Shown: piece after piece, positions 44,857 through 54,587 of the stretch | Layout: every line of letters begins with the position of its first letter | Position numbering within the stretch: the stretch's first letter is position 1 | Source of the DNA: Luteococcus sanguinis | Lineage (GTDB): Bacteria > Actinomycetota > Actinomycetes > Propionibacteriales > Propionibacteriaceae | Direction: 5' to 3' | Assembly: GCF_039527675.1 (NCBI RefSeq) | Contig: NZ_BAAAKI010000012.1 | Location: 94,632-158,631, forward strand | Length of the DNA stretch: 64,000 bases | Notes under the pieces: model-generated | Databases searched by the model: none | What the model saw: the letters and a program-made list of their open reading frames with translations, nothing else | Told to the model about the DNA's origin: nothing | Translations under genes and position numbers: made by a program

Positions 44857-45486
44857 GTGGAACAGATGCATGTGCGAAACGCTGATGTGGACCTGCTCGG
44901 AGTGGTGCTGGGGGCGGCCCTGCAGGGGGTCACGGCCAACGGACGCGGTGTGCACGCCGCCCGTCGTACCAACCAGCAGTTGCTGTTCAGCCGTCGCGCT
45001 GCCCGCTGTGCGGCGCTCGCCGATCGGGTGGCCGCAGCGCTGCCGCCGGGGACGGATGCCGAACAGGCCACCGCCGCGACCCGCATGGCCCTGGCCGACT
45101 TCCAGCAGCATGCGCAGCCAGCCTCATGGCCTGAGGTCTGCGCCCGGGCGGTGCTGCTGGACGGCTTGCTCTGCGACGCCATCGCGAAGCTTCAGCTGGG
45201 CGACGACGTCCGCTCGTTGTTGGGCGCCGACCAGGGTCCGGACGCGCGTTCCGTGTTGGCAGGGGCTCTGGACGCCGACCCGAGCTCGCGCGGATCGGTG
45301 TCGCTCTACGGGCGTCGGCTGCTGGGTGAGCTGCTCAGCCAGGTGCAGCGCGTCGCGGCGGCCAATCCGGGGCTGGCCTCCCTGCTGACCGGCAAGCCGG
45401 AGGGTGAGGACGTCGAGTCCGTCACACAGATGATGGCCGAGCTCGCCACCGCGCACGCGCACCGGATGGCCGAGCTCGGCCTTTGA
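44857..45486 (+). CDS. Ferritin-like fold protein
   Basis: A 209-residue mostly helical protein of the ferritin-like superfamily, as annotated for the Rv3210c-type neighbour of the DEAD-box helicase in mycobacteria. No complete set of di-iron ligands stands out to me, so catalysis is uncertain. TAGCCT (44845-44850) ends 6 nt before GTG 44857, which fixes a leaderless start; an internal ATG at 44866 is less likely. The roughly 200 nt between it and the divergent helicase hold no other gene that I can see. Confidence 0.72.
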   Translation: MEQMHVRNADVDLLGVVLGAALQGVTANGRGVHAARRTNQQLLFSRRAARCAALADRVAAALPPGTDAEQATAATRMALADFQQHAQPASWPEVCARAVLLDGLLCDAIAKLQLGDDVRSLLGADQGPDARSVLAGALDADPSSRGSVSLYGRRLLGELLSQVQRVAAANPGLASLLTGKPEGEDVESVTQMMAELATAHAHRMAELGL

Positions 45487-45518
45487 CCTGCTGGGTTTTG
45501 TGACGTGGCCGTCAGGCC

Positions 45519-45740
45519 TCAGAAACCGAAGCCTACCTGGCGGGTGTTCTGCTTGCCCAGGTCGACATAGCCGATCTGGTTGGACGGCACGAGCACCGTG
45601 CGCCCCTTGGTGTCGGTGAGGCTCAGCAGTTCGCCGTTGGTGAGCGCGTCGCGGAGACGCTGCTCCACCACCTCCGGGCTCTCGTCGGACTCGAGGCTGA
45701 CCTCGCGGGGAATGTTGTTGATACCGATCTTGATCTCCAC
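45519..45740 (-). CDS. DUF3107 (TB9.4-like) protein
   Basis: A 73-residue protein. MEIKIGINNIPREVSLESDESPEVVEQRL and the ending RQVGFGF match the DUF3107 family (M. tuberculosis TB9.4). Function is unknown. GTG 45740 is supported by TAGCTT (45748-45753, minus strand) ending 7 nt upstream and by the family N-terminus MEVKIG; a longer frame to 45779 adds unrelated residues. It is convergent with the ferritin-like gene, as expected from mycobacterial synteny. Confidence 0.87.
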   Translation of the reverse strand: MEIKIGINNIPREVSLESDESPEVVEQRLRDALTNGELLSLTDTKGRTVLVPSNQIGYVDLGKQNTRQVGFGF

Positions 45741-45779
45741 GGGGCCAAAGCTACCCGGCTGTGGAGCAGCAGCGGTCAT

Positions 45780-46175
45780 TCAGTCGTTCGCGCGCCGCAG
45801 AACGAGCCGGCTCCAGGAGCCGACGTACAACTCGTCCCCGTCGCCCATCAGTTCCTCGCGCTCCAGCTGGTGTCCTGGAGCCTGCTCGGACGCGCGGCGC
45901 AGGATGGTGCCGTTGGCGCTCGACAGGTCGCGGACCCACCAGCCGTCCCCGTACCAGGCGAGCTCCGCCTGGCGACGACTGACCCCCGCGTCACGACCGA
46001 GGTCCACCTGCGGTGCCGTCGTGGCGTGTCGGGAGGCGCGACCCACCAGGCAGCGTTGTCCGTCCAGTTCCACGCGCTGGGCGCTGCGGTCGTCGGGGAT
46101 CTCCAACAGCGCGCCCTGGGCCTCGTGCCAGTCGGCATCGACCTGCACCTCCAGGTACCAGCGCGCCTCAGGCAC
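45780..46175 (-). CDS. FHA domain protein
   Basis: A 131-residue protein with a C-terminal forkhead-associated domain: LVGRASRHA, VSRRQAEL and WWVRDLSSANGT are the phosphothreonine-binding hallmarks. The N-terminal half is a short beta-rich region. GTG 46175 lies 8 nt inside the end of the upstream PP2C gene, so the two are translationally coupled. It probably docks a phosphorylated partner that the phosphatase acts on; no kinase gene is in the window. Confidence 0.85.
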   Translation of the reverse strand: MPEARWYLEVQVDADWHEAQGALLEIPDDRSAQRVELDGQRCLVGRASRHATTAPQVDLGRDAGVSRRQAELAWYGDGWWVRDLSSANGTILRRASEQAPGHQLEREELMGDGDELYVGSWSRLVLRRAND

Positions 46176-47049
46176 GGCTCTCCTGCGCGGACGACAGGAA
46201 GTCGACGCGGGCCAACGCCACCGCGATGTTGTCCCGTCCGCCCTGCTCGTTGGCCCAGGCCAGCAGGTTCTCCACGGTGCCGGCCGGCTCGGCGGTGAGG
46301 TTCGCGTGCAACACGGTGGCCAGGTCGTCCGGCTCGGAGGCGTAGTTCCACAAGCCGTCCGAGCAGACCAGCAACCAGCCGGGCGAGGTGGGCTGGAAGG
46401 TCTCCTGGCGGGGGGCGATGTCATTCGCGCCCGGGCCCAGCCAGCGGGTGATCGCGTGCGAATGGATGCCCTTCTCGGCGTCCTCGCGGCTCATCCCCTG
46501 CTCAACAGCCACCTGGGCCATCGAGTCGTCCGTGGTCAGACGGAGGTTGGCGCCGTCGCTCCCGAACCAGTAGGCGCGGCAGTCGCCGACATTGCCCACG
46601 ATGACCTTCGAGTGGTTCCACACTGCGGCTATCAGGGTGCAGGAACCCGGCTCGGGACCGGGTGAGGGGGCTTGCAGCGCGGCCTCGTTGGCCAGTTCGA
46701 AGGCGGAGGTCAGCGCGACCGTGAGGGCGTCGTCCTCGGGTTCGCCAGCGAGGGCCTCCACCAGCCGGGCGGAGGCTGCGCGGGTGGCTGCCAGGGCCGC
46801 CTGCTCTGCCCCCAGGGAGGTGGACACGCCGTCGCTGACCACCAGCACGGCCACCTGGCCGTCGGCGGTGTCGCGGCCCGCGATGCTCAGGGCGTCCTGG
46901 TTGGTCTCGTGGCGCAGGCCCTTGTCGCTGCCTCCGGCCAGCCAGGGCAGCGGTTGCATGACGTAGTGGTCACGGGCGCCGGCCTCACTGGGCAGCTGCG
47001 TGTCGGACTGCTGCCTCAGGTCGCGCGTGGGCTCGTCCGATTCGCTCAT
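46168..47049 (-). CDS. PP2C-family serine/threonine protein phosphatase
   Basis: A 293-residue cytoplasmic phosphatase. PP2C metal-binding motifs are present: NQDALS with VVSDGVST, VGNVGDCRAYWFG, VCSDGLWNY and GGRDNIAVAL. It has no membrane segment, unlike the membrane-anchored PstP type, so it is a separate soluble phosphatase. It heads a two-gene unit with the FHA gene. A basal or leader promoter is not obvious upstream. Confidence 0.9.
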   Translation of the reverse strand: MSESDEPTRDLRQQSDTQLPSEAGARDHYVMQPLPWLAGGSDKGLRHETNQDALSIAGRDTADGQVAVLVVSDGVSTSLGAEQAALAATRAASARLVEALAGEPEDDALTVALTSAFELANEAALQAPSPGPEPGSCTLIAAVWNHSKVIVGNVGDCRAYWFGSDGANLRLTTDDSMAQVAVEQGMSREDAEKGIHSHAITRWLGPGANDIAPRQETFQPTSPGWLLVCSDGLWNYASEPDDLATVLHANLTAEPAGTVENLLAWANEQGGRDNIAVALARVDFLSSAQESRA

Positions 47050-47082
47050 GGGTGTGATCTCACCACGTCAGGTTCACGTGCC

Positions 47083-48045
47083 TCAAGCCGGGGGCTGCGG
47101 CAACTCGCCCGCGGTGGCCGGGTCGAGCAGGTCCGCCCAGGGGTCTGCGTCGGCCTCGAGTCGGGCCAAGACGGTGGCGGAGTCGAACCGCAGGGCGTCC
47201 GGCTCGTCCACCGCGGCGACCTCCTCCCAGGTCAACGGTGTCGACACCGAGGCGAAGTCCTTGCCCCGCAACGACCACGGCGCGATCGTGTTGCGGTCGG
47301 CACGGTTCTGCAGCGCGTCGACGTAGATCCGTCCGGCGCGCGCGTCCTTGGCCATGGTGGTGACGAAGCGGTCCGGGTGCTGCGTCGCGACCCGCTTGCC
47401 GAGGGCGGAGACATAGGCCAGCACGTCACGCCAACGCGCGGGATGGATGGGTGCGAACAGCTGCAGTCCCTTGGACCCGGAGGTCTTGACGAAGGGGATC
47501 AACCCGTCCTGGGCCAGCGCGGTGGCGAAGATCATCGCGGCCTGCGCCGACTCGACCATGGTGATGCCGGGGCCGGGATCGAGGTCGACGACCACCCGGT
47601 CACAGCGCACCTGCTCGGGGTCCTCGATGCTGATCGGCTCGTCCGGGGTGGGACGGTGACCGTCGACGAGGCAGTCCTGGGCGCGCCACTGCGGGGTGTG
47701 CAGTTCCAACGCGGCCAGGTTGGAGAACCAGACCAGGGTGGCCGGGGAGTCGGCGACGACATAGCTGATGGTGGAGTCCGAGGCGAGCACCTCCTGGGTG
47801 GTGACCCACTCGGGGGCGCCAGCCGGGATGTTCTTCTCGTAGAAGGAGGCCTGAGCGGTGCCATTGGGGAAACGCAACCGGGTGATGCAACGTCCCTGGA
47901 GATGGGGCAGCATGACCGGTGCCACGCGCAGGTAGTGGTCGACCACCTCAGCCTTGCTGAATCCGCTGGGGAACAGCACCTTGTCGAGGTTCGTCAGGGT
48001 GAGCGGACGTCCGTCCACCTCGGTGCGCAGCTCGCTGTCGGGCAT
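47083..48045 (-). CDS. LigD-type primase-polymerase domain protein
   Basis: A 320-residue protein matching the polymerase (PolDom) domain of LigD, the end-joining polymerase that fills gaps at Ku-bound ends. Active-site acidic residues lie in VVVDLDPGPG, and the SGSKGLQLFAPI motif follows. There is no ligase or phosphoesterase domain, so this is a stand-alone module, like the PrimC/LigC-associated polymerases of actinobacteria. TACGAT (48052-48057, minus strand) ends 6 nt before ATG 48045. Ku lies about 13 kb away. Confidence 0.88.
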   Translation of the reverse strand: MPDSELRTEVDGRPLTLTNLDKVLFPSGFSKAEVVDHYLRVAPVMLPHLQGRCITRLRFPNGTAQASFYEKNIPAGAPEWVTTQEVLASDSTISYVVADSPATLVWFSNLAALELHTPQWRAQDCLVDGHRPTPDEPISIEDPEQVRCDRVVVDLDPGPGITMVESAQAAMIFATALAQDGLIPFVKTSGSKGLQLFAPIHPARWRDVLAYVSALGKRVATQHPDRFVTTMAKDARAGRIYVDALQNRADRNTIAPWSLRGKDFASVSTPLTWEEVAAVDEPDALRFDSATVLARLEADADPWADLLDPATAGELPQPPA

Positions 48046-48134
48046 GCCGCGATCGTAACCGGACCAACCCATTCGAACCCTCCTCCGCCGGGCCGGGGTG
48101 CCGGTGCAGGAAACTGTCGGTGGGCTCTGGTTGC

Positions 48135-51100
48135 ATGGCATCCGTGACACAGACCCGCTACATCCTCGGTCCCACCGCCAGCGAACAGGTGGCGCTTCCG
48201 GTGCTGGACGATGCCCAGGCCAGCGTGGTCCAGCACCGGGGCGGCCCGCTGCTGGTGGTGGGTGGTCCGGGGACGGGCAAGACGACGGTGCTGGTGGAGT
48301 CCGTGGCCAGCCGCGTGGGCGCGGACGGCGATCTGTCGGGCCATCTCGTGCTGACCTGGTCGCGGCCGGCCGCGCAGGCCCTGCGGCAGCGGCTGGTGGC
48401 ACGGGTCGGACGCTCCCAGCTGGCGCCAAAGGTGATGACCGTCCACGGCTTCTGCCACTCCCTGGTGCGCCGCTTCGGGCTGGAGCCCGACGAGTCGGGC
48501 GTCGTGGGACAGGTGAAGCTGCTCACCGCCCCGGAACAGGAGTTCCGGGTGCGCGAGCTGTTGGGGGGCCACGACACCTCCGCGTGGCCCACCGACCTGC
48601 TGAATGCGGTCGGAACCAGGGCCTTCGCCGGGGAGGTGCGGGCCGTTCTGGCGCGCACCCGCCAGCTGGGGATGGACCCGGCTGAGGTGGTCGACGCGGG
48701 GCAGCGCGCTGGACGTCCCGAATGGCAGGCGATCGGTGACTTCTTCGACGACTACCTGGACGTGCTGGATGCCGAACAGGCACTCGACTACGCCGAACTC
48801 GTGCACCGTTGCCGGTTGTTGCTGCTGGACGAGACGGTCCGGGCGACCCTGCAACGCGAGCTGGTCGACGTGCACGTGGACGAGTTTGCCGAGTGCGATG
48901 CCTCCCAGGTGGCTCTCCTGGGTGACGTGGCCGAACTGGGCCTGGACGTCGTGGCCTTCGGCGACCCGACCACCGCCGTCTTCGGCTTCCGGGGTGCCGA
49001 CAAGCGCGCAATCCTCGACTTCGATCGGGTCGTCGCCCGCACAGGACGTCCCTCGACGCGCATCGACCTGCTCGTCAATCATCGCGCCGAAGCCGACCTG
49101 GTACGCGCCTGCTCGGTGGTGCAGCTCCGACTTCCTGCCCAGGGCGCCGCCCCCGCCCCGGTGGCGCGGCCCGGTGTCGGCCGCGGACGAGTGCGTGCGG
49201 TGGTCTACGAATCGCCCGGTGCGCAGGTCGAGCACGTCGCCGAACTGTTGCGTCACGCCCACCTCGAGAAGGGCATGGGCTGGCACGAGATGGCGGTGCT
49301 CACACGATCGGGCCGGGGTGACCTGCCCGGGTTGACGCGTGCATTGTCAGCGGCCGGGGTGCCGGTGGAGGTGGCCGGTGACGACATCGCGCTCGCCGAG
49401 GAGATCGCCGTGCGTCCGATGCTGCTGGCACTCGAACTGGCCCTGGAGCTGTCGCGTGGAGTCGAGGAGTTCGATCCCGACCAGGTCGCGCGTCTGCTGC
49501 GCTCGCCCCTGGGTGGTCTGGACTCGCTGGAGCTACGCCGGCTGGGGCGGCTGCTGCGGGTGGTCACGGCAGCCGAGGGCGAAATCCCGCAGCCGTCCGG
49601 GGTGTTGGTGGCAGCGTTGGTCCGCCAACCTGCTCGCGCCGCCCTGTTGGCGGACGAGCAGGGGGCGCTGCCGATGGAGGCGCTGGCTGCGGTAAAGCTG
49701 GGAGAGCTGCTGGCAGCGGTCGCCGGACGCATCGTTAGAGGTGCCGCCGTACCGGCCGTGTTGTGGGAGTTGTGGCAGGGGACTGGCTGGCGGGAGCGGC
49801 TGCTGGCCGATGCCCTGCGCGGCGGGTCCGGCGCGCAGCGCGCCCACCGCGACGCAGATGCCGTCTGCGCCCTGTTCGACCTGGCCGCCCGGGAGCAGGA
49901 CCTGGTGGGCGACAAGGGCGTCCGGGCGTTGCTGGCCGAGGTGCAGGGGCAGGCGATCCCCGAGGACACGGCCCGGGAGTCCGACCTGCGCGACCGCGGG
50001 GTCCGGCTGGTGACAGCGCACCGCGTCAAGGGTGAGCAGTGGCGGCTGGTCGTCGTGGTCGGCGTGCAGGAGGGCCTGTGGCCCAACCTCGCCCGCCGCG
50101 GCACTCTCCTGGAACCGGATCGGCTGAGCCGCGATGGCGTGCTGCCGAGCGCCCCCACCTCCGAGGTGTTGGCCGACGAGCGGCGGCTGTTCCTGCTGGC
50201 CTGTTCGCGGGCCACCGAGACGCTCGTGGTGACGTCCGTCAGCGGTGCCGAGGGTGAGGGGGACCAGCCCTCGCGCTTCCTGGCCGAACTGGGCGTGCCC
50301 GTGGAGGAGGAAATGGGGCGCGCCAGGCGTCCGATGACCATCCCGGCGCTGGTGGCCGAACTTCGCCGGGCCGCTACCGACCCGGCGTCGCCACCGGCGC
50401 TTCGGGAGGCAGCGGCCGCCCGGCTGGCCCGGCTGGCCGATGCCCGCGGTGCCGACGGCCAGCGGCTCGCCCCCATGGCCGAACCCGGGTCGTGGTGGGG
50501 CGTGCTCGACCACACCGCCGCCGACGTAAACCTGACCGAACCGGGGGCGCCCATCATCTTGCAGAGCTCCCAGGTGGAGAGCCTGCTCGACTGTCCGAGG
50601 CAGTGGTTCCTCTCGCGCCAGGCCAGGGCCGAGGCGGGGCGCAGCTCGGCGGCCAACCTCGGCACGGTGGTCCACGTGCTGGCGCAGCACGCGCTGGCCG
50701 ACGAGATCGACCCGGACGAACTGGCTGGCCGCCTCGACGAGGTCTGGGACCGGATCGACTTCGATGCCGACTGGCTCAGCTCGTCCGAACGCGCGGAGGC
50801 GGAGGCGGCGCTCGAACGCTTCGGGGCCTGGACCGAGGCGATGGATTCCCGCGAGGTGCTCGGCGTGGAGGTCGCCTTCCGCACCACCGTCGACCTGGGC
50901 GATGAGAGGGTGGTGGTGACCGGTTCGGTCGACCGGTTGGAACGAGACGCCCAGGGCCGCATTCGGGTCGTCGACTTCAAGACCGGACGACGGGTACCGA
51001 CCGCAGATTCGGTGCGGGCCAACGACCAGATCGGCATCTACCAGCTCGCCGCCCAGCAGGGCGCCTTCGATGACCTCGCCCCGGGGGAGCGGCGGGTCGG

Positions 51101-51368
51101 CGGAGCCGAGCTGGTCTACCTGCGCAAGCAGGACGGGCAACAACCCTGGCCCAAGGTGCTGGGGCAGCCGTCCTTGGACGAAGCACCGACACTGGCGAGC
51201 GAGGCCGACGACGAGGGACTGCCCACGTGGGTGCACCGCCGCCTGGCGCGAGCAGCCCGGATCGTCCGCTCGGAGGACTTCGCCGCCACCACCTGTGACC
51301 GGTGCAAGTTCTGTGCCTTCGAACTGGGCTGCCCGGCCCGTGCCAACGCCCCGGAGGTGGCGCGATGA
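48135..51368 (+). CDS. adnA: AdnA-like helicase-nuclease subunit
   Basis: A 1077-residue UvrD-like protein with a C-terminal nuclease. Walker A is GGPGTGKTT (near residue 45). The Walker B region reads VHVDEFAECD in place of the usual DEYQD, suggesting a weakened motor as in AdnA. The nuclease has VVDFKTGRRVP, and cysteines in LLDCPRQWF with CDRCKFCAFELGC form a likely iron-sulfur site. AdnAB resects double-strand breaks in actinobacteria. The start is ATG 48135, or GTG 48144. The stop overlaps adnB (ATGA). Confidence 0.9.
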   Translation: MASVTQTRYILGPTASEQVALPVLDDAQASVVQHRGGPLLVVGGPGTGKTTVLVESVASRVGADGDLSGHLVLTWSRPAAQALRQRLVARVGRSQLAPKVMTVHGFCHSLVRRFGLEPDESGVVGQVKLLTAPEQEFRVRELLGGHDTSAWPTDLLNAVGTRAFAGEVRAVLARTRQLGMDPAEVVDAGQRAGRPEWQAIGDFFDDYLDVLDAEQALDYAELVHRCRLLLLDETVRATLQRELVDVHVDEFAECDASQVALLGDVAELGLDVVAFGDPTTAVFGFRGADKRAILDFDRVVARTGRPSTRIDLLVNHRAEADLVRACSVVQLRLPAQGAAPAPVARPGVGRGRVRAVVYESPGAQVEHVAELLRHAHLEKGMGWHEMAVLTRSGRGDLPGLTRALSAAGVPVEVAGDDIALAEEIAVRPMLLALELALELSRGVEEFDPDQVARLLRSPLGGLDSLELRRLGRLLRVVTAAEGEIPQPSGVLVAALVRQPARAALLADEQGALPMEALAAVKLGELLAAVAGRIVRGAAVPAVLWELWQGTGWRERLLADALRGGSGAQRAHRDADAVCALFDLAAREQDLVGDKGVRALLAEVQGQAIPEDTARESDLRDRGVRLVTAHRVKGEQWRLVVVVGVQEGLWPNLARRGTLLEPDRLSRDGVLPSAPTSEVLADERRLFLLACSRATETLVVTSVSGAEGEGDQPSRFLAELGVPVEEEMGRARRPMTIPALVAELRRAATDPASPPALREAAAARLARLADARGADGQRLAPMAEPGSWWGVLDHTAADVNLTEPGAPIILQSSQVESLLDCPRQWFLSRQARAEAGRSSAANLGTVVHVLAQHALADEIDPDELAGRLDEVWDRIDFDADWLSSSERAEAEAALERFGAWTEAMDSREVLGVEVAFRTTVDLGDERVVVTGSVDRLERDAQGRIRVVDFKTGRRVPTADSVRANDQIGIYQLAAQQGAFDDLAPGERRVGGAELVYLRKQDGQQPWPKVLGQPSLDEAPTLASEADDEGLPTWVHRRLARAARIVRSEDFAATTCDRCKFCAFELGCPARANAPEVAR

Positions 51369-54300
51369 GGACGACCGACGAGCTCTGCGCAGCCCTCAAG
51401 ATCCCCTTCAGCGACGAACAGCTGGCAGCGATCACCGCGCCATTGGAGCCATCGGTCGTGATCGCCGGTGCCGGCTCGGGCAAGACCACCGTCATGGCGG
51501 CTCGGGTGGTCTGGCTGGTTGGCACCGGCCAGGTCACGCCGCAGCAGGTGCTCGGGCTGACCTTCACCCGCAAGGCCGCCGCCGAACTGGGCGGTCGGGT
51601 CCGTTCGGCCCTGCTCGCGGCGGGCCTGGCGCAGCTTGACGGGGCGGACGAGGAGGGGGAGGAGGTCATCATGACCTACGACTCCTTCGCCGCCCGGCTG
51701 GTCAGCGAGCACGGCCTACGGATTGGTGTCGAGACCGATCCGATGATGCTCACCGGCGCCTCCCGCTTCCGGCTCGCGGCACGCGTGGTGGGCAGCGCGA
51801 AGGGTCCTTTCGAACACCTCTCGCGGCTGCGTCCCGCGTCGGTGACCACCAGGGTGCTGCAGCTCGACGCGGAGCTCAGCTCCCATCTCGTCAGCCGCGG
51901 CCAGGTGGAGGCCCATGGGGCGGAGACCCTGCGCGCCCTGGCGGAGGCGCCCCTGAACAACCGGCGCAATCCCTATGCAGCGATCACCGGTGCGCAAGCG
52001 GCGGTGAACGAGCGTCTCGAACTGCTGGAACTGGTCGATGGCTACCGCGAGCTGAAACGGGAACTGGGGCTGGTCGAGTTCGCCGACCAGATGGCCGTCG
52101 CAGCGCGGTTGGTCCAGCAGGTGCCAGCCGTGTCGGCCGCGATGCGGGAGCGCTTTCGCGTCGTGCTCCTCGACGAGTACCAGGACACGTCGTCCGCCCA
52201 GGCGCAGTTGTTGCGCGGGCTGTTCAGCGGCCCTGATGTCGCGTGCGGCATGGGCCATCCGGTCACGGCGGTGGGCGACCCCTTCCAAGCCATCTATGGG
52301 TGGCGTGGCGCCGCGGCGTCCAACATCCTGCAGTTCGGGGACGACTTTCCCCGTGTGGACGGCAGTCCCGCGGCCGGGTACTCGCTCAGCGTCAACCGTC
52401 GCTCGGGCCAGCGGATCCTTGATGTGGCGAACGACCTGGCCACCCCGCTGCGGGCCGACCCACTGCTGGTTCGCGCCAACCATGAGGCGATCGAGCTGGT
52501 CGCCCCGGCCGACAATCCCGGCGGCCAGGTCTGCGTCGGGAGCTTCGAGACCTGGTCCGAGGAAGTCGAATGGCTCGCCGACCAAGTCGTCGCCGAAGGC
52601 CTGGCCCACCGCAACCCCCGCGGCGAGGCCGACTGGGCCCGCGTCGCGGTGCTGGTGCGCCGCAATGCCGACATCGGGGCCGTCTACCAGTCGCTGGGCG
52701 CGCGCGACGTGCCGTGCGAGATCGTGGGTCTGGGCGGGCTGTTGCGGCTGCCGGAGGTCGGCGACGTCGTCGCGATGCTGACGATCATCGACGACGTGAC
52801 CGCCAACCCCGAGGTCGTCCGGCTGCTGTCCGGCACTCGCTGGCGGATCGGGCCGCGCGACCTGGCCCTGCTTGGCCGACGAGCCGTCCATCTGGCCCAA
52901 GAGGGCAGCCCGGAGCGGGCAGCCGACCTCGACCTGTCCGCCGATCTGGACCGGGCCACCACCGGGCTGGACCCCTCTGAGGTGGTCAGCCTGCTGGACG
53001 CGGTGGAGAGTCCGGGGGAGCTGCCCTACAGCGATCAGGCTCGTGAACGCTTCGCATGGTTCGCGGAGGAACTGCGTCGGTTGCGCCAGCACGCCGCCGA
53101 ACCGGTCACCGAACTGCTGCGCCGGGTGGTTGCGACCCTCGGGCTGGAGGTGGAACTCTCGGCGACCACCGAGCTGCACGCCTCCAACCGGCGTGCCCAG
53201 CTGGCGACCTTCGTGGATGCCGTGGCGGGCTATGTGGACGTTGACGGCGATGCCTCCCTGTCGGGCCTGCTCGCCTGGTTGGCCGCCGAACTGGAGTACG
53301 GCGCTGGCCTGGACCAGGCCACCCCCAGTGACCGGAACTCCGTGAAACTGATGACCGTGCATCGCGCCAAGGGTCTGGAGTGGGACGTGGTGTTCCTGCC
53401 GGCTTTGGTGCACGGCACCTTCCCCAGCGACCGCGTCACGGACAACTGGTTGAAGGCGCCCGGTGTGCTGCCGGCCGACCTGCGCGGGGACGCCGACTCG
53501 GTGCCGCAGCTGGTGGAGGTCACCAATGCCGCCTTCACCGAGTACGGCGAGGAACTGAAACAGGCCCAGCTGCACGCCGAGGACCGGTTGGCCTATGTCG
53601 CCGTCACGCGCGCCCGGCAGCGGCTGGTGGCGACCGCACACACCTGGCGCTCCGGGCTGTCCCGCCCCCGCAAGGTGAGTCCCTACTGGCAGGCGGTCGC
53701 CGTCGAGGCCGAACGACAGGGCCAGGTGCTCGCGGTGGCCCCGCCACCGTCGGAGGAGAACCCTGCGGTTCCCGTCTCGCACCCGGTGCCATGGCCCGTC
53801 CCGTCGGACTCGGAAGCGCACGGACGGCGACTGCTCGCGGCCGAGCTGGTCGAGCGGGCCCGCACCCGCTTTGCCTCCACCGGCGACTACGCGTCCGATG
53901 ACGACCTGATGCTGGACCACGTGGCAACCGTGGCCCAGTGGGACGCGGAGATCGACCAGCTGCTGACCGAGGCCACAGCGGGCGACGCGGAGACGGTCAT
54001 GGTCCCGATGCCGACCTCATTGTCGGCATCCGCCTTGATGGCGGCCCGCCGTGACCCGGACGGATTTGCGACGCGCCTGGTGCGGCCGATGCCGCGTCCG
54101 GTCAGCCAAGCCGCCACCTTGGGCACCCGCTTCCACGAGTGGGTGGAACGCCGCTTTGGGGTGGCGACCCTCGTCGACCCGGACGACTGGCCCGAGACGG
54201 AGGTGACCACCTCCGACCAAGCTCTGGCCCGGCTGGTGGCGGCCTTCGAGTCTGGCCCCTACGCCGACCGGGTTCCGGTGGCCGTGGAGGCCCCCTTCGT

Positions 54301-54577
54301 GCTGGTGCTGGGGAGCACGCAGGTCCGGGGTCGGATCGATGCCGTCTACCGCCTCGACGGCAGCGATGGTTTCGACTACCAGGTAGTGGACTGGAAGACA
54401 TCCTCGCTGCCTGCCGACCCGCTGCAGCTCGCGATCTACCGGCTGGCCTGGGCGCAGGCCAGCGGGGTTGCCCCGGAGCGGGTGGACGCGGTCTTCCTGC
54501 ACGTGCTCACCGGTGAGGTGGAACGTCCCGAACACTTCGCAGACCTGGCAGAACTGACGACCTTGGCGGGCGGGTAG
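51365..54577 (+). CDS. adnB: AdnB-like helicase-nuclease subunit
   Basis: A 1070-residue lead motor of the AdnAB complex. It has Walker A AGAGSGKTT, Walker B VVLLDEYQDTSSAQ, helicase motifs GDPFQAIYGWRGA and VAVTRARQRL, and a C-terminal RecB-like nuclease with RGRIDAVYR and VVDWKTSSLP. Its start overlaps the adnA stop by four bases. A TAGTTT near its end is the -10 element of nudC. The gene order adnA-adnB-nudC is shared with mycobacteria. Confidence 0.92.
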   Translation: MRTTDELCAALKIPFSDEQLAAITAPLEPSVVIAGAGSGKTTVMAARVVWLVGTGQVTPQQVLGLTFTRKAAAELGGRVRSALLAAGLAQLDGADEEGEEVIMTYDSFAARLVSEHGLRIGVETDPMMLTGASRFRLAARVVGSAKGPFEHLSRLRPASVTTRVLQLDAELSSHLVSRGQVEAHGAETLRALAEAPLNNRRNPYAAITGAQAAVNERLELLELVDGYRELKRELGLVEFADQMAVAARLVQQVPAVSAAMRERFRVVLLDEYQDTSSAQAQLLRGLFSGPDVACGMGHPVTAVGDPFQAIYGWRGAAASNILQFGDDFPRVDGSPAAGYSLSVNRRSGQRILDVANDLATPLRADPLLVRANHEAIELVAPADNPGGQVCVGSFETWSEEVEWLADQVVAEGLAHRNPRGEADWARVAVLVRRNADIGAVYQSLGARDVPCEIVGLGGLLRLPEVGDVVAMLTIIDDVTANPEVVRLLSGTRWRIGPRDLALLGRRAVHLAQEGSPERAADLDLSADLDRATTGLDPSEVVSLLDAVESPGELPYSDQARERFAWFAEELRRLRQHAAEPVTELLRRVVATLGLEVELSATTELHASNRRAQLATFVDAVAGYVDVDGDASLSGLLAWLAAELEYGAGLDQATPSDRNSVKLMTVHRAKGLEWDVVFLPALVHGTFPSDRVTDNWLKAPGVLPADLRGDADSVPQLVEVTNAAFTEYGEELKQAQLHAEDRLAYVAVTRARQRLVATAHTWRSGLSRPRKVSPYWQAVAVEAERQGQVLAVAPPPSEENPAVPVSHPVPWPVPSDSEAHGRRLLAAELVERARTRFASTGDYASDDDLMLDHVATVAQWDAEIDQLLTEATAGDAETVMVPMPTSLSASALMAARRDPDGFATRLVRPMPRPVSQAATLGTRFHEWVERRFGVATLVDPDDWPETEVTTSDQALARLVAAFESGPYADRVPVAVEAPFVLVLGSTQVRGRIDAVYRLDGSDGFDYQVVDWKTSSLPADPLQLAIYRLAWAQASGVAPERVDAVFLHVLTGEVERPEHFADLAELTTLAGG

Positions 54578-54587
54578 TTTCGAGCAC

